This document shows, piece by piece, positions 35,466 through 44,003 of a stretch of DNA of 64,000 bases (position 1 is the stretch's first letter; each line of letters starts with the position of its first letter). The stretch covers positions 1 through 64,000 of the forward strand of contig CAITUV010000086.1 in NCBI GenBank assembly GCA_903895725.1, written 5' to 3'. This stretch comes from an uncultured Myxococcales bacterium. Lineage in GTDB: Bacteria > Myxococcota_A > UBA9042 > CAIXZC01. Both the position numbers and the translations under genes were made by a program. Under the pieces are notes generated by a model. The model searched no databases and was not told the origin of the DNA. It saw only the letters and a list, made by a program, of their open reading frames with translations.

Positions 35466-37343
35466 CTACAGCCCGCAGTCCAGGTCGATGTCCGTGTGCA
35501 GATAGGGATCCCCGTCGGTACCTTTGCCCCCCCACTTCGACCCGTCGGTCCACGTCTCGCCGACGCCGCTCAGGGTCCAGCCGAAGAAGGGGGACTTCAC
35601 TGCATCAGCACCGTCGAAAGACCAGTGCAGCACGCAGCTTCCGGGGCCTGTTCCCAGGCACACGTCATCGATGCCGAACGCCTCGTTGGCATCGAACGGG
35701 TCGATCCGGATACCGGTGATGATGCCCCGGTACGCAGCGTTCTTTGCCAAGTCGACGACGACGTCGATCCAGCCGCCGCCGCCCGAGAACGGGACCCACA
35801 CGCTCTTGTCCTCGGAGTAGAAATCCGACTCGAGAGTCTTGAAGAAGACCTGCATGGAGGTCGAGGGACCGGCATTGGCCGCATGCACCGTCAGCTGGCT
35901 CACCACCGGTGCCTGGTAGCGGGCGATGTGCAGCCTGCGGACCGACAGCCCGAGTTGTCCCTGCCCCTGCCCTTGAGGCGCATAAACCTCGGGGTTGAAG
36001 TTGAAGTGGATGAGCTGATAGTCCCCCGGAGAGGTGGTGTAGCCCGCTGCAGGACCGGTCTTTGCCACCAGCGCATGGAGCGCCCGGGTGAACTTGCCCC
36101 TGCTGATGCGCAACCCGTACCACTGGTAGCCCGTCCAGGTGCCCTGCGTGAATCCGGTCGAGCCTTCCGCTCTTCGGAGGAACTTCATGCCGTCGGCAAT
36201 CGTGGTCACGACGATGGGAAGCCCCGTGCACGTCGAGCAGGAATCGTAGATCACCCCCTCGGCGTTCGGCGGCCGCAGGTCAAACGCCTGGGATACCCAC
36301 CAGAACGATTTGCCCGACAGGACGTTGCGGAAGGCAAATACCGGGGTGACGTAGACTGCCCCGGTTCCGGACACGCTTGCGGTCGGAACCTGCAGCTCAA
36401 AGGAGTAGCCCAGCTCGGAGCCCGGAATCTGCCAGGGACGGATGTCGTCCTGCACGGTCCAGTCGTAGTGAGCCACCGTGGGGATGATCTCGCCCTCGTG
36501 GGGCCACTTCTCCGACTGGAACCAGAAGCCGATCTCGTCGCCTCGTACCTGCACGGCCGGGACCTCGACGGCGTCCTGCGGTCCGCGCTGGTACGAGCCT
36601 ACCTCGTTGCCGGGCGCCGGGATGAAGCCGGTCTTGGCACCGAGGTTCCAGGTCACTGCGGCATCGTCGGCTTCCTTGCCCAGGCGCCAGAGGACGATGC
36701 CGAGCGTGTGAGGCTGGGGGCCCTCGTCCCCGAGCACGACGTCGTCCACGCCGCACGCTCCGACGAGGGGATGGACGAAGTAGCTTTCGAGCGCTCCGCC
36801 CGGGTCCATGCCCGGCTCCATGCAGGGCTCAGGCTTCTGCTGACAGGTGCCCTCGGCAGAGCAGGTGAGGTCCGCCGGGCAGCTTCCGCAGTCGCCGCCG
36901 CAACCGTCAGGACCGCACGTCTTTCCCGCACATTGGGGGATGCAGAGGTCCACCGGTGGCACATCCTGGATCTCGGGCCCGGTCGTGTCGGGCAGGTCGG
37001 GAAGGTCGTTGCCGATGACGTCAGCCAGGTCGGGCCCATTCAGGTCGGGCCCATTCAGGTCGGGCCCGTTCAGGTCGGGCTCATGAACGTCTTCGAGGTC
37101 GGTCTCTGGGGCATCGGGAAGGTCGGGCCCCTGGACGTCTTCGAGGTCGGTCGGTGGGGCATCGGGCCAGTCGTCCGAGCCGTCCGGGATGAGCTCCGCG
37201 TGGGCCAGGTCCTGAACGCGGATCGTGTCGGGCCACACGAGCCGCACGTCCTGTTGGGTGTCCGAGTCCTTCGTGTCGAGCTTTCCCCCCGAACAGCCGG
37301 CCAGGACCAGGAAGAGCAGAATCGGTGTCGCTCTCGCCTTCAT
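35466..37343 (-). CDS. Lipoprotein of unknown function with PDLNG repeats and a large beta-rich domain
   Basis: Lipoprotein of 625 residues. ATG 37343 is followed by a signal peptide with lipobox LVLAGC. The acidic linker contains tandem PDLNG units. One Cys module (CGPDGCGGDCGSC) lies near 165. The remaining 430 residues look like secreted beta-sandwich domains, with segments such as SYFVHPLVGACGVDDVVLGD, IPAPGNEVGSYQRGPQDAVE, GIITGIRIDPFDANEAFGID and VCLGTGPGSCVLHWSFDGAD. The last two resemble carbohydrate-binding or laminin-G-like modules, but no family is certain. No ribosome-binding site precedes the ATG, and the promoter position suggests a leaderless transcript. Confidence 0.7.
   Translation of the reverse strand: MKARATPILLFLVLAGCSGGKLDTKDSDTQQDVRLVWPDTIRVQDLAHAELIPDGSDDWPDAPPTDLEDVQGPDLPDAPETDLEDVHEPDLNGPDLNGPDLNGPDLADVIGNDLPDLPDTTGPEIQDVPPVDLCIPQCAGKTCGPDGCGGDCGSCPADLTCSAEGTCQQKPEPCMEPGMDPGGALESYFVHPLVGACGVDDVVLGDEGPQPHTLGIVLWRLGKEADDAAVTWNLGAKTGFIPAPGNEVGSYQRGPQDAVEVPAVQVRGDEIGFWFQSEKWPHEGEIIPTVAHYDWTVQDDIRPWQIPGSELGYSFELQVPTASVSGTGAVYVTPVFAFRNVLSGKSFWWVSQAFDLRPPNAEGVIYDSCSTCTGLPIVVTTIADGMKFLRRAEGSTGFTQGTWTGYQWYGLRISRGKFTRALHALVAKTGPAAGYTTSPGDYQLIHFNFNPEVYAPQGQGQGQLGLSVRRLHIARYQAPVVSQLTVHAANAGPSTSMQVFFKTLESDFYSEDKSVWVPFSGGGGWIDVVVDLAKNAAYRGIITGIRIDPFDANEAFGIDDVCLGTGPGSCVLHWSFDGADAVKSPFFGWTLSGVGETWTDGSKWGGKGTDGDPYLHTDIDLDCGL
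37028..37083 (-). repeat. 15-bp in-frame tandem repeat
   Basis: Three full copies and a partial copy of a 15-bp unit encode consecutive PDLNG pentapeptides in the linker of the lipoprotein. Confidence 0.85.
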
Positions 37344-37350
37344 GACCGCG

Positions 37351-37379
37351 ATACTAGACCGGATCTTGTGAAGCGGCAA
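37351..37379 (-). promoter_or_regulatory. Promoter positioned for a leaderless transcript
   Basis: On the minus strand, TTGCCG (37379-37374) and TAGTAT (37356-37351) are 17 bases apart. Seven bases separate the -10 from ATG 37343, so the RNA would begin at the start codon. This fits the missing ribosome-binding site. Confidence 0.55.
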
Positions 37380-37433
37380 TCATCGCGGGCCTTCCTCGCA
37401 GGAAGGAAGGCCGCCCGTCCCCGGAGCGGGACG

Positions 37434-38072
37434 TCATTTCCACGGAGCGACGTCGAACGAGCCCTGGACCTCTCCATACTTGCCCGATCCGTCGTCGCTC
37501 CAGGAGGCGTTGAGCGTCCCGGCCAGGTGTTCGGACGCGCTGTCGAGCTCGGTGACGGTCGCCTTCATCTCCACCAGGTTCGTCGCATACTTGCCCGGGG
37601 GCTGGATGTCCATCGGCTCCCCGATGGAAATGCCGAACGCATCAAGGTCCGTCGGCTGGGCGTAAGCCTTTCCCTTCTCGGGGTTGACGACTTCGAACTT
37701 GAGCAGGATCGTGCCATCCGCCGTGGGACAGGTGAATGCCCACTTATCGATCCCCCCGGCCTCCACGTGAATGAACTGAAGAGAAATCGAGTAGTCGCTG
37801 GGCGGCTGGCAGTGGAATTCCACCGGCTTGCCCGCATAGGTCCCGGTAGCGTTCACGCCGGTCCCCGAGGGGGTGGGAGTGTCGACCGTCGTCTCCGGCC
37901 CGGCAGCGATGTCATCCCCACCTTGTGTTTCACTGCTTCCCGTGCCGTCTTCCAGAGCCGTGACGTCCCCGGCAGACGTGTCATCGCCCGAACCACCGCC
38001 GCCATCACATGCCACCATGGCGAGCGCAATCCCCGCAAGCATCGAAACGGCCAGCTGGAACCCCTGCTTCAT
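37434..38072 (-). CDS. Small lipoprotein of unknown function
   Basis: Lipoprotein of 212 residues. ATG 38072 has GGAGGAGGTGAG upstream and the lipobox is AMVAC. After a Gly/Asp/Thr-rich linker, the C-terminal 140 residues (from TGTYAGKPVEFHC) look like one beta-sandwich domain. It has segments YSISLQFIHVEAGGIDKWAF and GTILLKFEVVNPEKGKAY, with a late LNASWSDDGSGKYGEVQGSF. I do not recognise a family. Asp follows the lipidated Cys (CDGG), which in E. coli rules would favour the inner membrane. Whether this lineage follows those rules is not known. Confidence 0.7.
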   Translation of the reverse strand: MKQGFQLAVSMLAGIALAMVACDGGGGSGDDTSAGDVTALEDGTGSSETQGGDDIAAGPETTVDTPTPSGTGVNATGTYAGKPVEFHCQPPSDYSISLQFIHVEAGGIDKWAFTCPTADGTILLKFEVVNPEKGKAYAQPTDLDAFGISIGEPMDIQPPGKYATNLVEMKATVTELDSASEHLAGTLNASWSDDGSGKYGEVQGSFDVAPWK

Positions 38073-38128
38073 GATCTCACCTCCTCCTGTGACCCGAGGG
38101 CGGGCCGAATTGCCCGCCGATAGCACAC

Positions 38129-38157
38129 GAATATTGTGGGAATACTGGAAAAGTCAA
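38129..38157 (-). promoter_or_regulatory. Promoter of the small lipoprotein gene
   Basis: On the minus strand, TTGACT (38157-38152) and ATATTC (38134-38129) are 17 bases apart. A short inverted repeat, GCGGGC/GCCCGC at 38100-38117, lies in the untranslated leader. Confidence 0.5.
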
Positions 38158-38373
38158 TCCAAAGACGTCGTTGCTCAGACCGCAGGCCGAAGAGACGCTC
38201 CAAGTCGCAGCGAAATCCTGCGTCCGAACAGCGCAGTTCCAGGCAGTGCCTTGCGCAAAGACCGGGTGCCGGTCGGTCAGTCTCGGGGCCGGGCTCGGCG
38301 CCGAAACGCTTGCCCCTCCCGTGGCCCGGTGGCATGATCGCCTTGTCGGGAGCGCAACACGGGAGGGAGTCCC

Positions 38374-38682
38374 ATGAAACGTTGGGTGTTGGGCATCTTC
38401 GTGGCGGGAGCGATCGCGTTGGGACCCATCGGCCCCACACTGGCGGACGATGAGCCCCCGGCTGCCTCAGAGGACCCGGGAGCGGGCGGAGACAACAAGG
38501 ACAGCGGCAAGAACAAGGGCAAGGGAAAGGACAAGAGCAAGGACGGCAACAAGTCCGAAAGCTCGGCCAGCGCGGGTGTCGTCAGCTCGACGACCTCGGG
38601 TGGCGTGCAGCCGGTGAACACCTCGTTTGATGTGAAGGTCGAGGGCAAGGGGGTCACGGTCACTCCGAAAATCGGCAAGTAG
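38374..38682 (+). CDS. Small secreted Lys/Asp-rich protein of unknown function
   Basis: 102 residues with a Sec signal peptide that probably ends after GPTLA, then a low-complexity run of Gly, Asn, Lys and Asp (DNKDSGKNKGKGKDKSKDGN). The last 30 residues, from SFDVKVEGKGV, may be two beta strands. GGGAGGGAG lies before ATG 38374. A possible promoter is TTGCCC (38310-38315) and CATGAT (38333-38338). I recognise no family. Confidence 0.55.
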   Translation: MKRWVLGIFVAGAIALGPIGPTLADDEPPAASEDPGAGGDNKDSGKNKGKGKDKSKDGNKSESSASAGVVSSTTSGGVQPVNTSFDVKVEGKGVTVTPKIGK

Positions 38683-38729
38683 CGTCTCACGCATCGTCTG
38701 CATCGGTCTTTCCAGCCACCACCGCCGCC

Positions 38730-38757
38730 TTGACACCCCCCCCTTTCCTCATATCTT
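38730..38757 (+). promoter_or_regulatory. Promoter of htrA-clpB, possible heat-shock type
   Basis: TTGACA (38730-38735) and TATCTT (38752-38757) are 16 bases apart. The octamer CATATCTT at 38750 recurs at the same distance from the -35 in front of htpG. The C-rich spacer and CATAT also loosely resemble a sigma32 -10 element. Confidence 0.58.
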
Positions 38758-38784
38758 AGCGTCAGGATTGCGGAGGGGGCGACC

Positions 38785-40101
38785 ATGCTCCGGGCGAGGG
38801 TGGACGACAATCGGATGGGGATGGCAAGAGGCCGTTGCCCTGTGCGCCGCTCACTGACGACGGGCATTGGCCTGGTCCTGGTCACGCTCGCTCTACTCCT
38901 GGTCGCCTGCCGGAAAGAGGAGACGAAGAAGTCCGAGACTGCCCCCAAGTTCGTCGTCCAGGCAGAGCCGGTGGCGAAGACCGGCCCCCAGGACAAGCGG
39001 GCGGACCCCTCGGCGTCGCTCCCCCCGGAGGGGCCTGAGCAGCCCCCGTCCCCTCAATTCCGCTCGGGACAGGCGGGGCCTGTCGAAGGCGGGGCAGGCG
39101 GGGCGGACGAGTCGGTCCCCTCGACGTCGCTTGGGGCAGGCGGGTCGGACCGTCCCACGCCCCCCGAGCCCCGAGCCCCGAACCCCGAACCCCGAACCCC
39201 GAACCCCGCCTTCTTCCCCGACTTTGCCACGCTCTATGAGCGGGCTGCCCCGTCCGTCGTCAAGGTCGAAACTTTCGGCGGAGGGGAGGATGCCCCATTC
39301 GCCATGGGGACCGGCTTCTTCTTCGGCGCGCCGGGCGAGATCATCACCAACGCACACGTCGTGCGGAATGGACAGCGGTTCCAGATCACGACGGCCGACG
39401 GCAGGGAGCTGCCCGCCCGGCTGCAGGGGGCCGACGAGCACACCGACATCGCTCTTCTGCTCGTGAGCGGGGACTCGCTGCCGTCCCCCTTGCTGCCGGC
39501 AGCACCGGACGCGGTCAGGCCGGGAGACTGGGTGTTGGCCATCGGCAATCCGCTCGGGCTCGACTTTTCCGCCAGCCGGGGCATCGTGAGCGCTCTCAAT
39601 CGGACGGACGTGCTGCCCGATTCGCTCGGTTACTGGGATTTCATCCAGACGGATGCCGCCATCAACGTGGGCAACTCCGGGGGTCCGCTGCTGGACGTCA
39701 GCGGCTCGGTCGTCGGGATTGCAGCCGCCATCGAGAAGCAGGCCGACCGGATCGGATTCGCCATCCCGATCGCCACGGCGACCGTGGTGGCTGACCACCT
39801 GCGCAGATTCGGCATGCTCAAGCGGGCCTGGCTGGGTATCGAGATCGTCGAGGTCAAGGGACAAGTCCAGGTGTACGGGGTCCATCCCGAGTCTCCTGCC
39901 GGCCGCGCCGGTCTTCAGCCCGGCGACGTCATCCTCGCCATCGACGGCACGCCGGTGTCCGACAGGGCCCGGTTTCGCTGGCAGGTCGCCACCCATCCTC
40001 TGGCGACGCCGGCCAGGTTCAAGGTGCTCCGAAACGGAGCGGAGCGAGAGGTATCCGTCCAGCTCGAGGCAGCTCCGGACCTTCAGCGGGTCGAGGGCTG
40101 A
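38785..40101 (+). CDS. HtrA/DegP-family serine protease, lipoprotein form with one PDZ domain
   Basis: Envelope quality-control protease of 438 residues. GGAGGGGG precedes ATG 38785. The N-terminal hydrophobic segment ends in the lipobox LLLVAC near residue 42, so the enzyme is probably membrane-anchored. A low-complexity linker of about 80 residues follows. The trypsin-like domain has all three catalytic residues: His in ITNAHVV (near 190), Asp in EHTDIALLL (near 220) and Ser in NVGNSGGPLLD (near 297). One PDZ domain follows, with VHPESPAGRAGLQPGDVILA. clpB starts 27 bases downstream, so both probably share the stress-type promoter. The linker DNA contains inserted repeat sequence (39058-39204). 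Confidence 0.9.
   Translation: MLRARVDDNRMGMARGRCPVRRSLTTGIGLVLVTLALLLVACRKEETKKSETAPKFVVQAEPVAKTGPQDKRADPSASLPPEGPEQPPSPQFRSGQAGPVEGGAGGADESVPSTSLGAGGSDRPTPPEPRAPNPEPRTPNPAFFPDFATLYERAAPSVVKVETFGGGEDAPFAMGTGFFFGAPGEIITNAHVVRNGQRFQITTADGRELPARLQGADEHTDIALLLVSGDSLPSPLLPAAPDAVRPGDWVLAIGNPLGLDFSASRGIVSALNRTDVLPDSLGYWDFIQTDAAINVGNSGGPLLDVSGSVVGIAAAIEKQADRIGFAIPIATATVVADHLRRFGMLKRAWLGIEIVEVKGQVQVYGVHPESPAGRAGLQPGDVILAIDGTPVSDRARFRWQVATHPLATPARFKVLRNGAEREVSVQLEAAPDLQRVEG
39058..39204 (+). repeat. Dispersed repeat pieces and a 7-bp tandem repeat inside the htrA linker
   Basis: Positions 39116-39141 match, with three mismatches in 26 bases, the reverse complement of a non-coding sequence at 55386-55411. 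A 16-base part of the same motif recurs at about 39060-39075. Six copies of CCCGARC then follow at 39163-39204, encoding the EPRTPNPEPRTPNP stretch. Confidence 0.7.
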
Positions 40102-40128
40102 CGGACCCTCGCAAGGAGGGATTCTGAC

Positions 40129-42720
40129 ATGAGAACCGACCAGTTCACCATCAAGGCAAGGGAGGCGGTGCTTGATGCATTCCGCCTGGCAGGAAGCCGA
40201 CGCAACCCGCAAGTCGAGCCCGTGCATCTGCTGTTCGTCCTGCTCCAGCAGCAGGACAGCCTGGTGCCCGCCCTGATCAAGCTGCTCGAAGCCGATGCCG
40301 CAAGCCTCCAGAAGCGGACCCTGGGCATGCTCGATTCTGCCCCGCAGCTGTCGTCCGAGACCGAGGCGCAGGCATCGAAGGAGCTCTCTTCCATCCTGTC
40401 GCAGGCCCAGAAGGAGGCGGCATCGCTGGGGGACGACTATGTCAGCACCGAGCACCTGCTGTTGGCGCTCTGCCAGGGAAAGGGAGAGGTGGCATCGCTT
40501 CTTGGCCAGGCCGGGTTGACACGGGACCGCATCCTGCTGGCCCTCAAGGAGCTTCGAGGCAACCAGCGGGTCACGTCGGAGGACCCGGAAGGGACGTTCC
40601 AGGCCCTCGACAAGTACACTCGAGACCTGACCATCCTGGCCCGACAGGGAAAGATCGACCCCATCGTCGGCAGGGATGAGGAGATCCGCCGCGTCATCCA
40701 GGTCCTGTCCCGGCGCCAGAAGAACAACCCCGTCCTCATCGGTGAGCCGGGCGTCGGCAAGACCGCCATCGCTGAAGGGCTGGCGCAGCGCATCGTCGCG
40801 GCCGACGTGCCCGAGCAGCTCAAGGACAAGCGGCTCCTCGCCCTCGACATGGGGGCCCTCGTGGCCGGCGCCAAGTACCGGGGGGAGTTCGAGGAGCGTA
40901 TGAAGGCCGTGCTCCAGGAAATCACCAAGGCCCAGGGCGAGATCCTCCTGTTCATCGACGAGATCCACACCGTCGTCGGTGCCGGGGCAGCCGAAGGCTC
41001 GCTCGACGCCTCGAACATGCTCAAGCCGGCCCTGGCCCGAGGCGAGCTCCATTGCATCGGGGCCACCACACTGGACGAGTACCGCAAGCGGATCGAGAAG
41101 GATCCCGCGCTCGAGCGGCGATTCCAGCCGGTCTTCGTGTCCGAGCCCTCGGTGGAGGATTCCATCAGCATCCTGAGAGGGATCAAGGAGAAGTACGAGA
41201 TCCACCACGGCGTCAAGATCAAGGATGCCGCCGTCGTCGCCGCGGCCCGCCTCTCCGCTCGCTATCTCACAGGGCGAAAGCTCCCCGACAAGGCCATCGA
41301 CCTGGTGGACGAGGCCGCTGCACGCCTGCGGGTCGAGATCGATTCCAAGCCCCTCGAGATCGATGAGCTCGAGCGGAAGATGCTCAAGCTCGAGGTGGAG
41401 CGGCAGGTCATCGAGAAGGAAGGAGGTCCCGCCGGCCGGGAGACGCTCGATGCGCTCAATCGCACCCTGGCCGACCTGAAGGAAGAGCTCGAGCGGCTCA
41501 GGGCCCACTACCAGGCGGAAAAGGATGCCATCGCCCGCATCCGCTCGGTCAAGGAGGAGCTCGACCGTGCACGCAACGAGGCCGAGGCGGCCACGCGGCG
41601 ACTCGACTACGAGGCGCTCGGCAGGCTCAATCACGGGGAGATCCCTCGCCTGGAACGGGAGCTCGCACAGCACCAGGCCCGCCTGGCCGAGGTCCAGAAG
41701 GACTGCCGCATGCTCAAGGAGGAGGTGGACGAGGAGGAGATTGCCCGAGTCGTCTCGCTGTGGACCGGAATCCCCGTCTCCAAGATGCTCGAAGGGGAAA
41801 TGACCCGGCTCATCCGAATGGAGGACGTGCTGTCGAGCCGGGTGGTGCACCAGGAAAAGGCCATCGCCGCAGTTTCCGGTGCGGTCCGCCGCGCCCGCTC
41901 GGGGCTGTCCGACCCCAACCGCCCCGTCGGCGTGTTCCTGTTCCTCGGACCCACGGGCGTGGGAAAGACCGAGCTGGTCAAGGCCCTGGCAGCGTTCCTG
42001 TTCAACGACGAGAAGGCGGTGGTACGCATCGACATGAGCGAGTACATGGAGAAGCACTCCGTGTCCAGGCTCATCGGCTCGCCGCCGGGGTACGTGGGGC
42101 ACGAGGAAGGGGGCCAGCTCACCGAGGCGGTCCGTCGCCGCCCGTACACCGTGGTCCTGTTCGACGAGGTGGAGAAGGCGCATCGGCAGGTGCTCAACGT
42201 CCTGCTCCAGGTGTTCGACGACGGAAGGCTCACCGACGGGCTGGGGCGCACGGTCGACTTCAAGAACTCGCTCATCGTGATGACCTCGAACCTGGGAAGT
42301 CACGAGATCGCGGGGCTTGCCGAGCAGACGGATGACGAGTCTGCGGCCCGGATCGAGCAGGCGCTGAAGGTCCACTTCGCACCCGAGTTCCTCAACCGCA
42401 TCGACGAGACGGTGGTGTTCAACCGCCTGCGCCGGGAGGACATTCGCGACATCGTCCGGATCCAGGTGGACCGGACCAATCAGCTCCTGAGGGAGCGGGG
42501 CCTTCGAATCGACCTGTCCCCGGAAGCGGCCGAGCTCCTGGCCGACGCCGGATGGGATCCCGCGTTCGGTGCCCGTCCCCTGAAACGGGCCATTCAGCGC
42601 CTGCTCATGGATCCGTTGTCGGTCCGGTTGCTCCGGGGGGAGATCCAGCCTCCAGTCGACATAGCCGTTCGAGTCGATTCCGGGGAGCTCGTGTTCGATG
42701 CCGGGGCGGGGGCAGCGTAG
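40129..42720 (+). CDS. clpB: ClpB protein-disaggregating AAA+ chaperone
   Basis: Hexameric disaggregase that works with DnaK to rescue aggregated proteins. Its 863 residues are full length. The N-domain carries double Clp repeats (KAREAVLDAFRLAGSRRNPQ). NBD1 has Walker A GEPGVGKT near residue 205, and Walker B in LLFIDEIHTVVGAGA. The ClpB-specific coiled-coil middle domain occupies about 400-530. NBD2 has GPTGVGKTELVKALA near 606 and VLFDEVEKAHRQVLNVLLQ. The middle domain distinguishes it from ClpA and ClpC. AAGGAGGG lies upstream of the start, and the gene is the second of the htrA-clpB unit. Confidence 0.96.
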   Translation: MRTDQFTIKAREAVLDAFRLAGSRRNPQVEPVHLLFVLLQQQDSLVPALIKLLEADAASLQKRTLGMLDSAPQLSSETEAQASKELSSILSQAQKEAASLGDDYVSTEHLLLALCQGKGEVASLLGQAGLTRDRILLALKELRGNQRVTSEDPEGTFQALDKYTRDLTILARQGKIDPIVGRDEEIRRVIQVLSRRQKNNPVLIGEPGVGKTAIAEGLAQRIVAADVPEQLKDKRLLALDMGALVAGAKYRGEFEERMKAVLQEITKAQGEILLFIDEIHTVVGAGAAEGSLDASNMLKPALARGELHCIGATTLDEYRKRIEKDPALERRFQPVFVSEPSVEDSISILRGIKEKYEIHHGVKIKDAAVVAAARLSARYLTGRKLPDKAIDLVDEAAARLRVEIDSKPLEIDELERKMLKLEVERQVIEKEGGPAGRETLDALNRTLADLKEELERLRAHYQAEKDAIARIRSVKEELDRARNEAEAATRRLDYEALGRLNHGEIPRLERELAQHQARLAEVQKDCRMLKEEVDEEEIARVVSLWTGIPVSKMLEGEMTRLIRMEDVLSSRVVHQEKAIAAVSGAVRRARSGLSDPNRPVGVFLFLGPTGVGKTELVKALAAFLFNDEKAVVRIDMSEYMEKHSVSRLIGSPPGYVGHEEGGQLTEAVRRRPYTVVLFDEVEKAHRQVLNVLLQVFDDGRLTDGLGRTVDFKNSLIVMTSNLGSHEIAGLAEQTDDESAARIEQALKVHFAPEFLNRIDETVVFNRLRREDIRDIVRIQVDRTNQLLRERGLRIDLSPEAAELLADAGWDPAFGARPLKRAIQRLLMDPLSVRLLRGEIQPPVDIAVRVDSGELVFDAGAGAA

Positions 42721-42748
42721 CGCTGCAGGCCTCTAGCGTCGTCTCCAG

Positions 42749-42776
42749 TTGATTTTTTCGCCTGGCCAACGATACT
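42749..42776 (+). promoter_or_regulatory. Promoter of the alcohol dehydrogenase gene
   Basis: TTGATT (42749-42754) and GATACT (42771-42776) are 16 bases apart, 77 bases before ATG 42854. Confidence 0.4.
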
Positions 42777-42853
42777 GAGCCCGTCCGCCTGGTTGTATGC
42801 TCCATTGCTCGACCGTCCAGACAATCTCACCGTGGTGGGGGTAGGGGGGGCCT

Positions 42854-43858
42854 ATGCGGGCGTGGATCGTAGAGAACCAGAGACCGATGACGGAACGGCC
42901 GATGCGGTTTGTGGAGCTGCCCGCTCCGGTAGCCGAGGGGACCCAGGTTCGCATCCGCGTGACCGCGTGCGGAATCTGCCGCACCGACGCACACATTGCC
43001 GAAGGGGATCTGCCGTTGCAGCGGAGGCCGACCATCCCGGGCCACCAGGTCGTCGGGATGGTGGACCAGGTGGGGGACAAGGTCACGCGTCATGCCGTGG
43101 GGGACCGCGTCGGGACCGCCTGGATCGGCGGGGCTTGCGGGAGCTGTGCGGAATGCCTCGACGAGCGGGAGAACTACTGCGAGCAGTTTCAGGGCAACGG
43201 CTGGCACCTGGCCGGAGGGTATGCCCAGTACATGACCGTGGAGGAGTCGTTTGCGCACTCCCTGGCCGGGGTGGGGCTGGACGATGTCCACGTCGCTCCC
43301 CTGATGTGTCCCGGGGTCACCGCCTGCGCGACGTTGCGGCTGGCCAGGGTGGACCGGGGAACTCGGGTCGGCCTGTTCGGATACGGGCCGACCGCATTCT
43401 ACTCGTTGCGGCTGGCCCGAAGCGAGGGGGCGGAGGTGCTCGTCTCCACCCGCGGGGAGGAACGGCGGAAGCTGGCAATCAGGGAGGGGGCGGTCTGGGC
43501 CGGAAGCACGGAACGTGACGTCATGCCCGACAAGCTCGATGCGGCCATCGTCTTTCCGGCATCGGGTCGGCTGGCGGAGCTTGCGCTGGCCGCAGTCCGG
43601 CCGGGTGGCGTGGTCGTCTCCGCCGCCATCGACATGCCCGGGTTTGCCGTGAGGGACTATCGGTCGAACTTCTGGGGAAGGGACTTCCGGTCGCTCTACA
43701 ACGTCCGCCGGGAGGATGTCCAGTGCATCATCCGCAAGGCCCGCAGCGAGGATCTGACCATGCCCGTCCGGGTCGTCGAGCCCGAGCAGGCCCAGGAGGT
43801 TCTCCAGCAGGTCGCAGCCGGCAAATTCCCCGACCTCGCCGCCGTCATCCGCTGGTAG
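42854..43858 (+). CDS. Zinc-dependent medium-chain alcohol dehydrogenase family protein
   Basis: MDR-superfamily oxidoreductase of 334 residues. Catalytic-zinc ligands are the Cys in TACGICRTDAH, the His in IPGHQVVG (GHQ instead of the usual GHE) and the Cys in APLMCPGVTAC. The structural-zinc lobe has four Cys in CGSCAECLDERENYC. The nucleotide-binding fold begins GLFGYGPTAFYSLRLA, with a loosely conserved glycine pattern. It resembles the subgroup that acts on simple alcohols such as ethanol. The actual substrate and NAD/NADP preference are not evident. The gene appears to be monocistronic. Confidence 0.87.
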   Translation: MRAWIVENQRPMTERPMRFVELPAPVAEGTQVRIRVTACGICRTDAHIAEGDLPLQRRPTIPGHQVVGMVDQVGDKVTRHAVGDRVGTAWIGGACGSCAECLDERENYCEQFQGNGWHLAGGYAQYMTVEESFAHSLAGVGLDDVHVAPLMCPGVTACATLRLARVDRGTRVGLFGYGPTAFYSLRLARSEGAEVLVSTRGEERRKLAIREGAVWAGSTERDVMPDKLDAAIVFPASGRLAELALAAVRPGGVVVSAAIDMPGFAVRDYRSNFWGRDFRSLYNVRREDVQCIIRKARSEDLTMPVRVVEPEQAQEVLQQVAAGKFPDLAAVIRW

Positions 43859-44003
43859 CCCCCCCCCCCAGTCAAAAGCCCCCCCTCGCTCCCCCCCGTC
43901 CTATGTCTTCCATGCGTCCTATTCGTCCTATTTGTCCTATCGTCCTATTGCCCTTCCCCCGCTCCCGCGTTACCCTCGCCCCGTTGGTTCTCGGGGGTGT
44001 CGC
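43859..44003 (+). repeat. C-rich tract and GTCCTAT short repeats before mutY
   Basis: A run of eleven C at 43859-43869 is followed by five irregularly spaced GTCCTAT motifs between 43898 and 43948. Low-complexity DNA fills the gap between the dehydrogenase stop and the mutY start. Confidence 0.6.

Noticed and set aside
38893..42375. Open frame of over 1100 codons opposite htrA and clpB
   Set aside because: It is antisense to two clearly real genes and has no recognisable domain.
42721..42853. Terminator after clpB
   Set aside because: I found no GC hairpin followed by a T run. The T6 near 42753 belongs to a promoter-like region.
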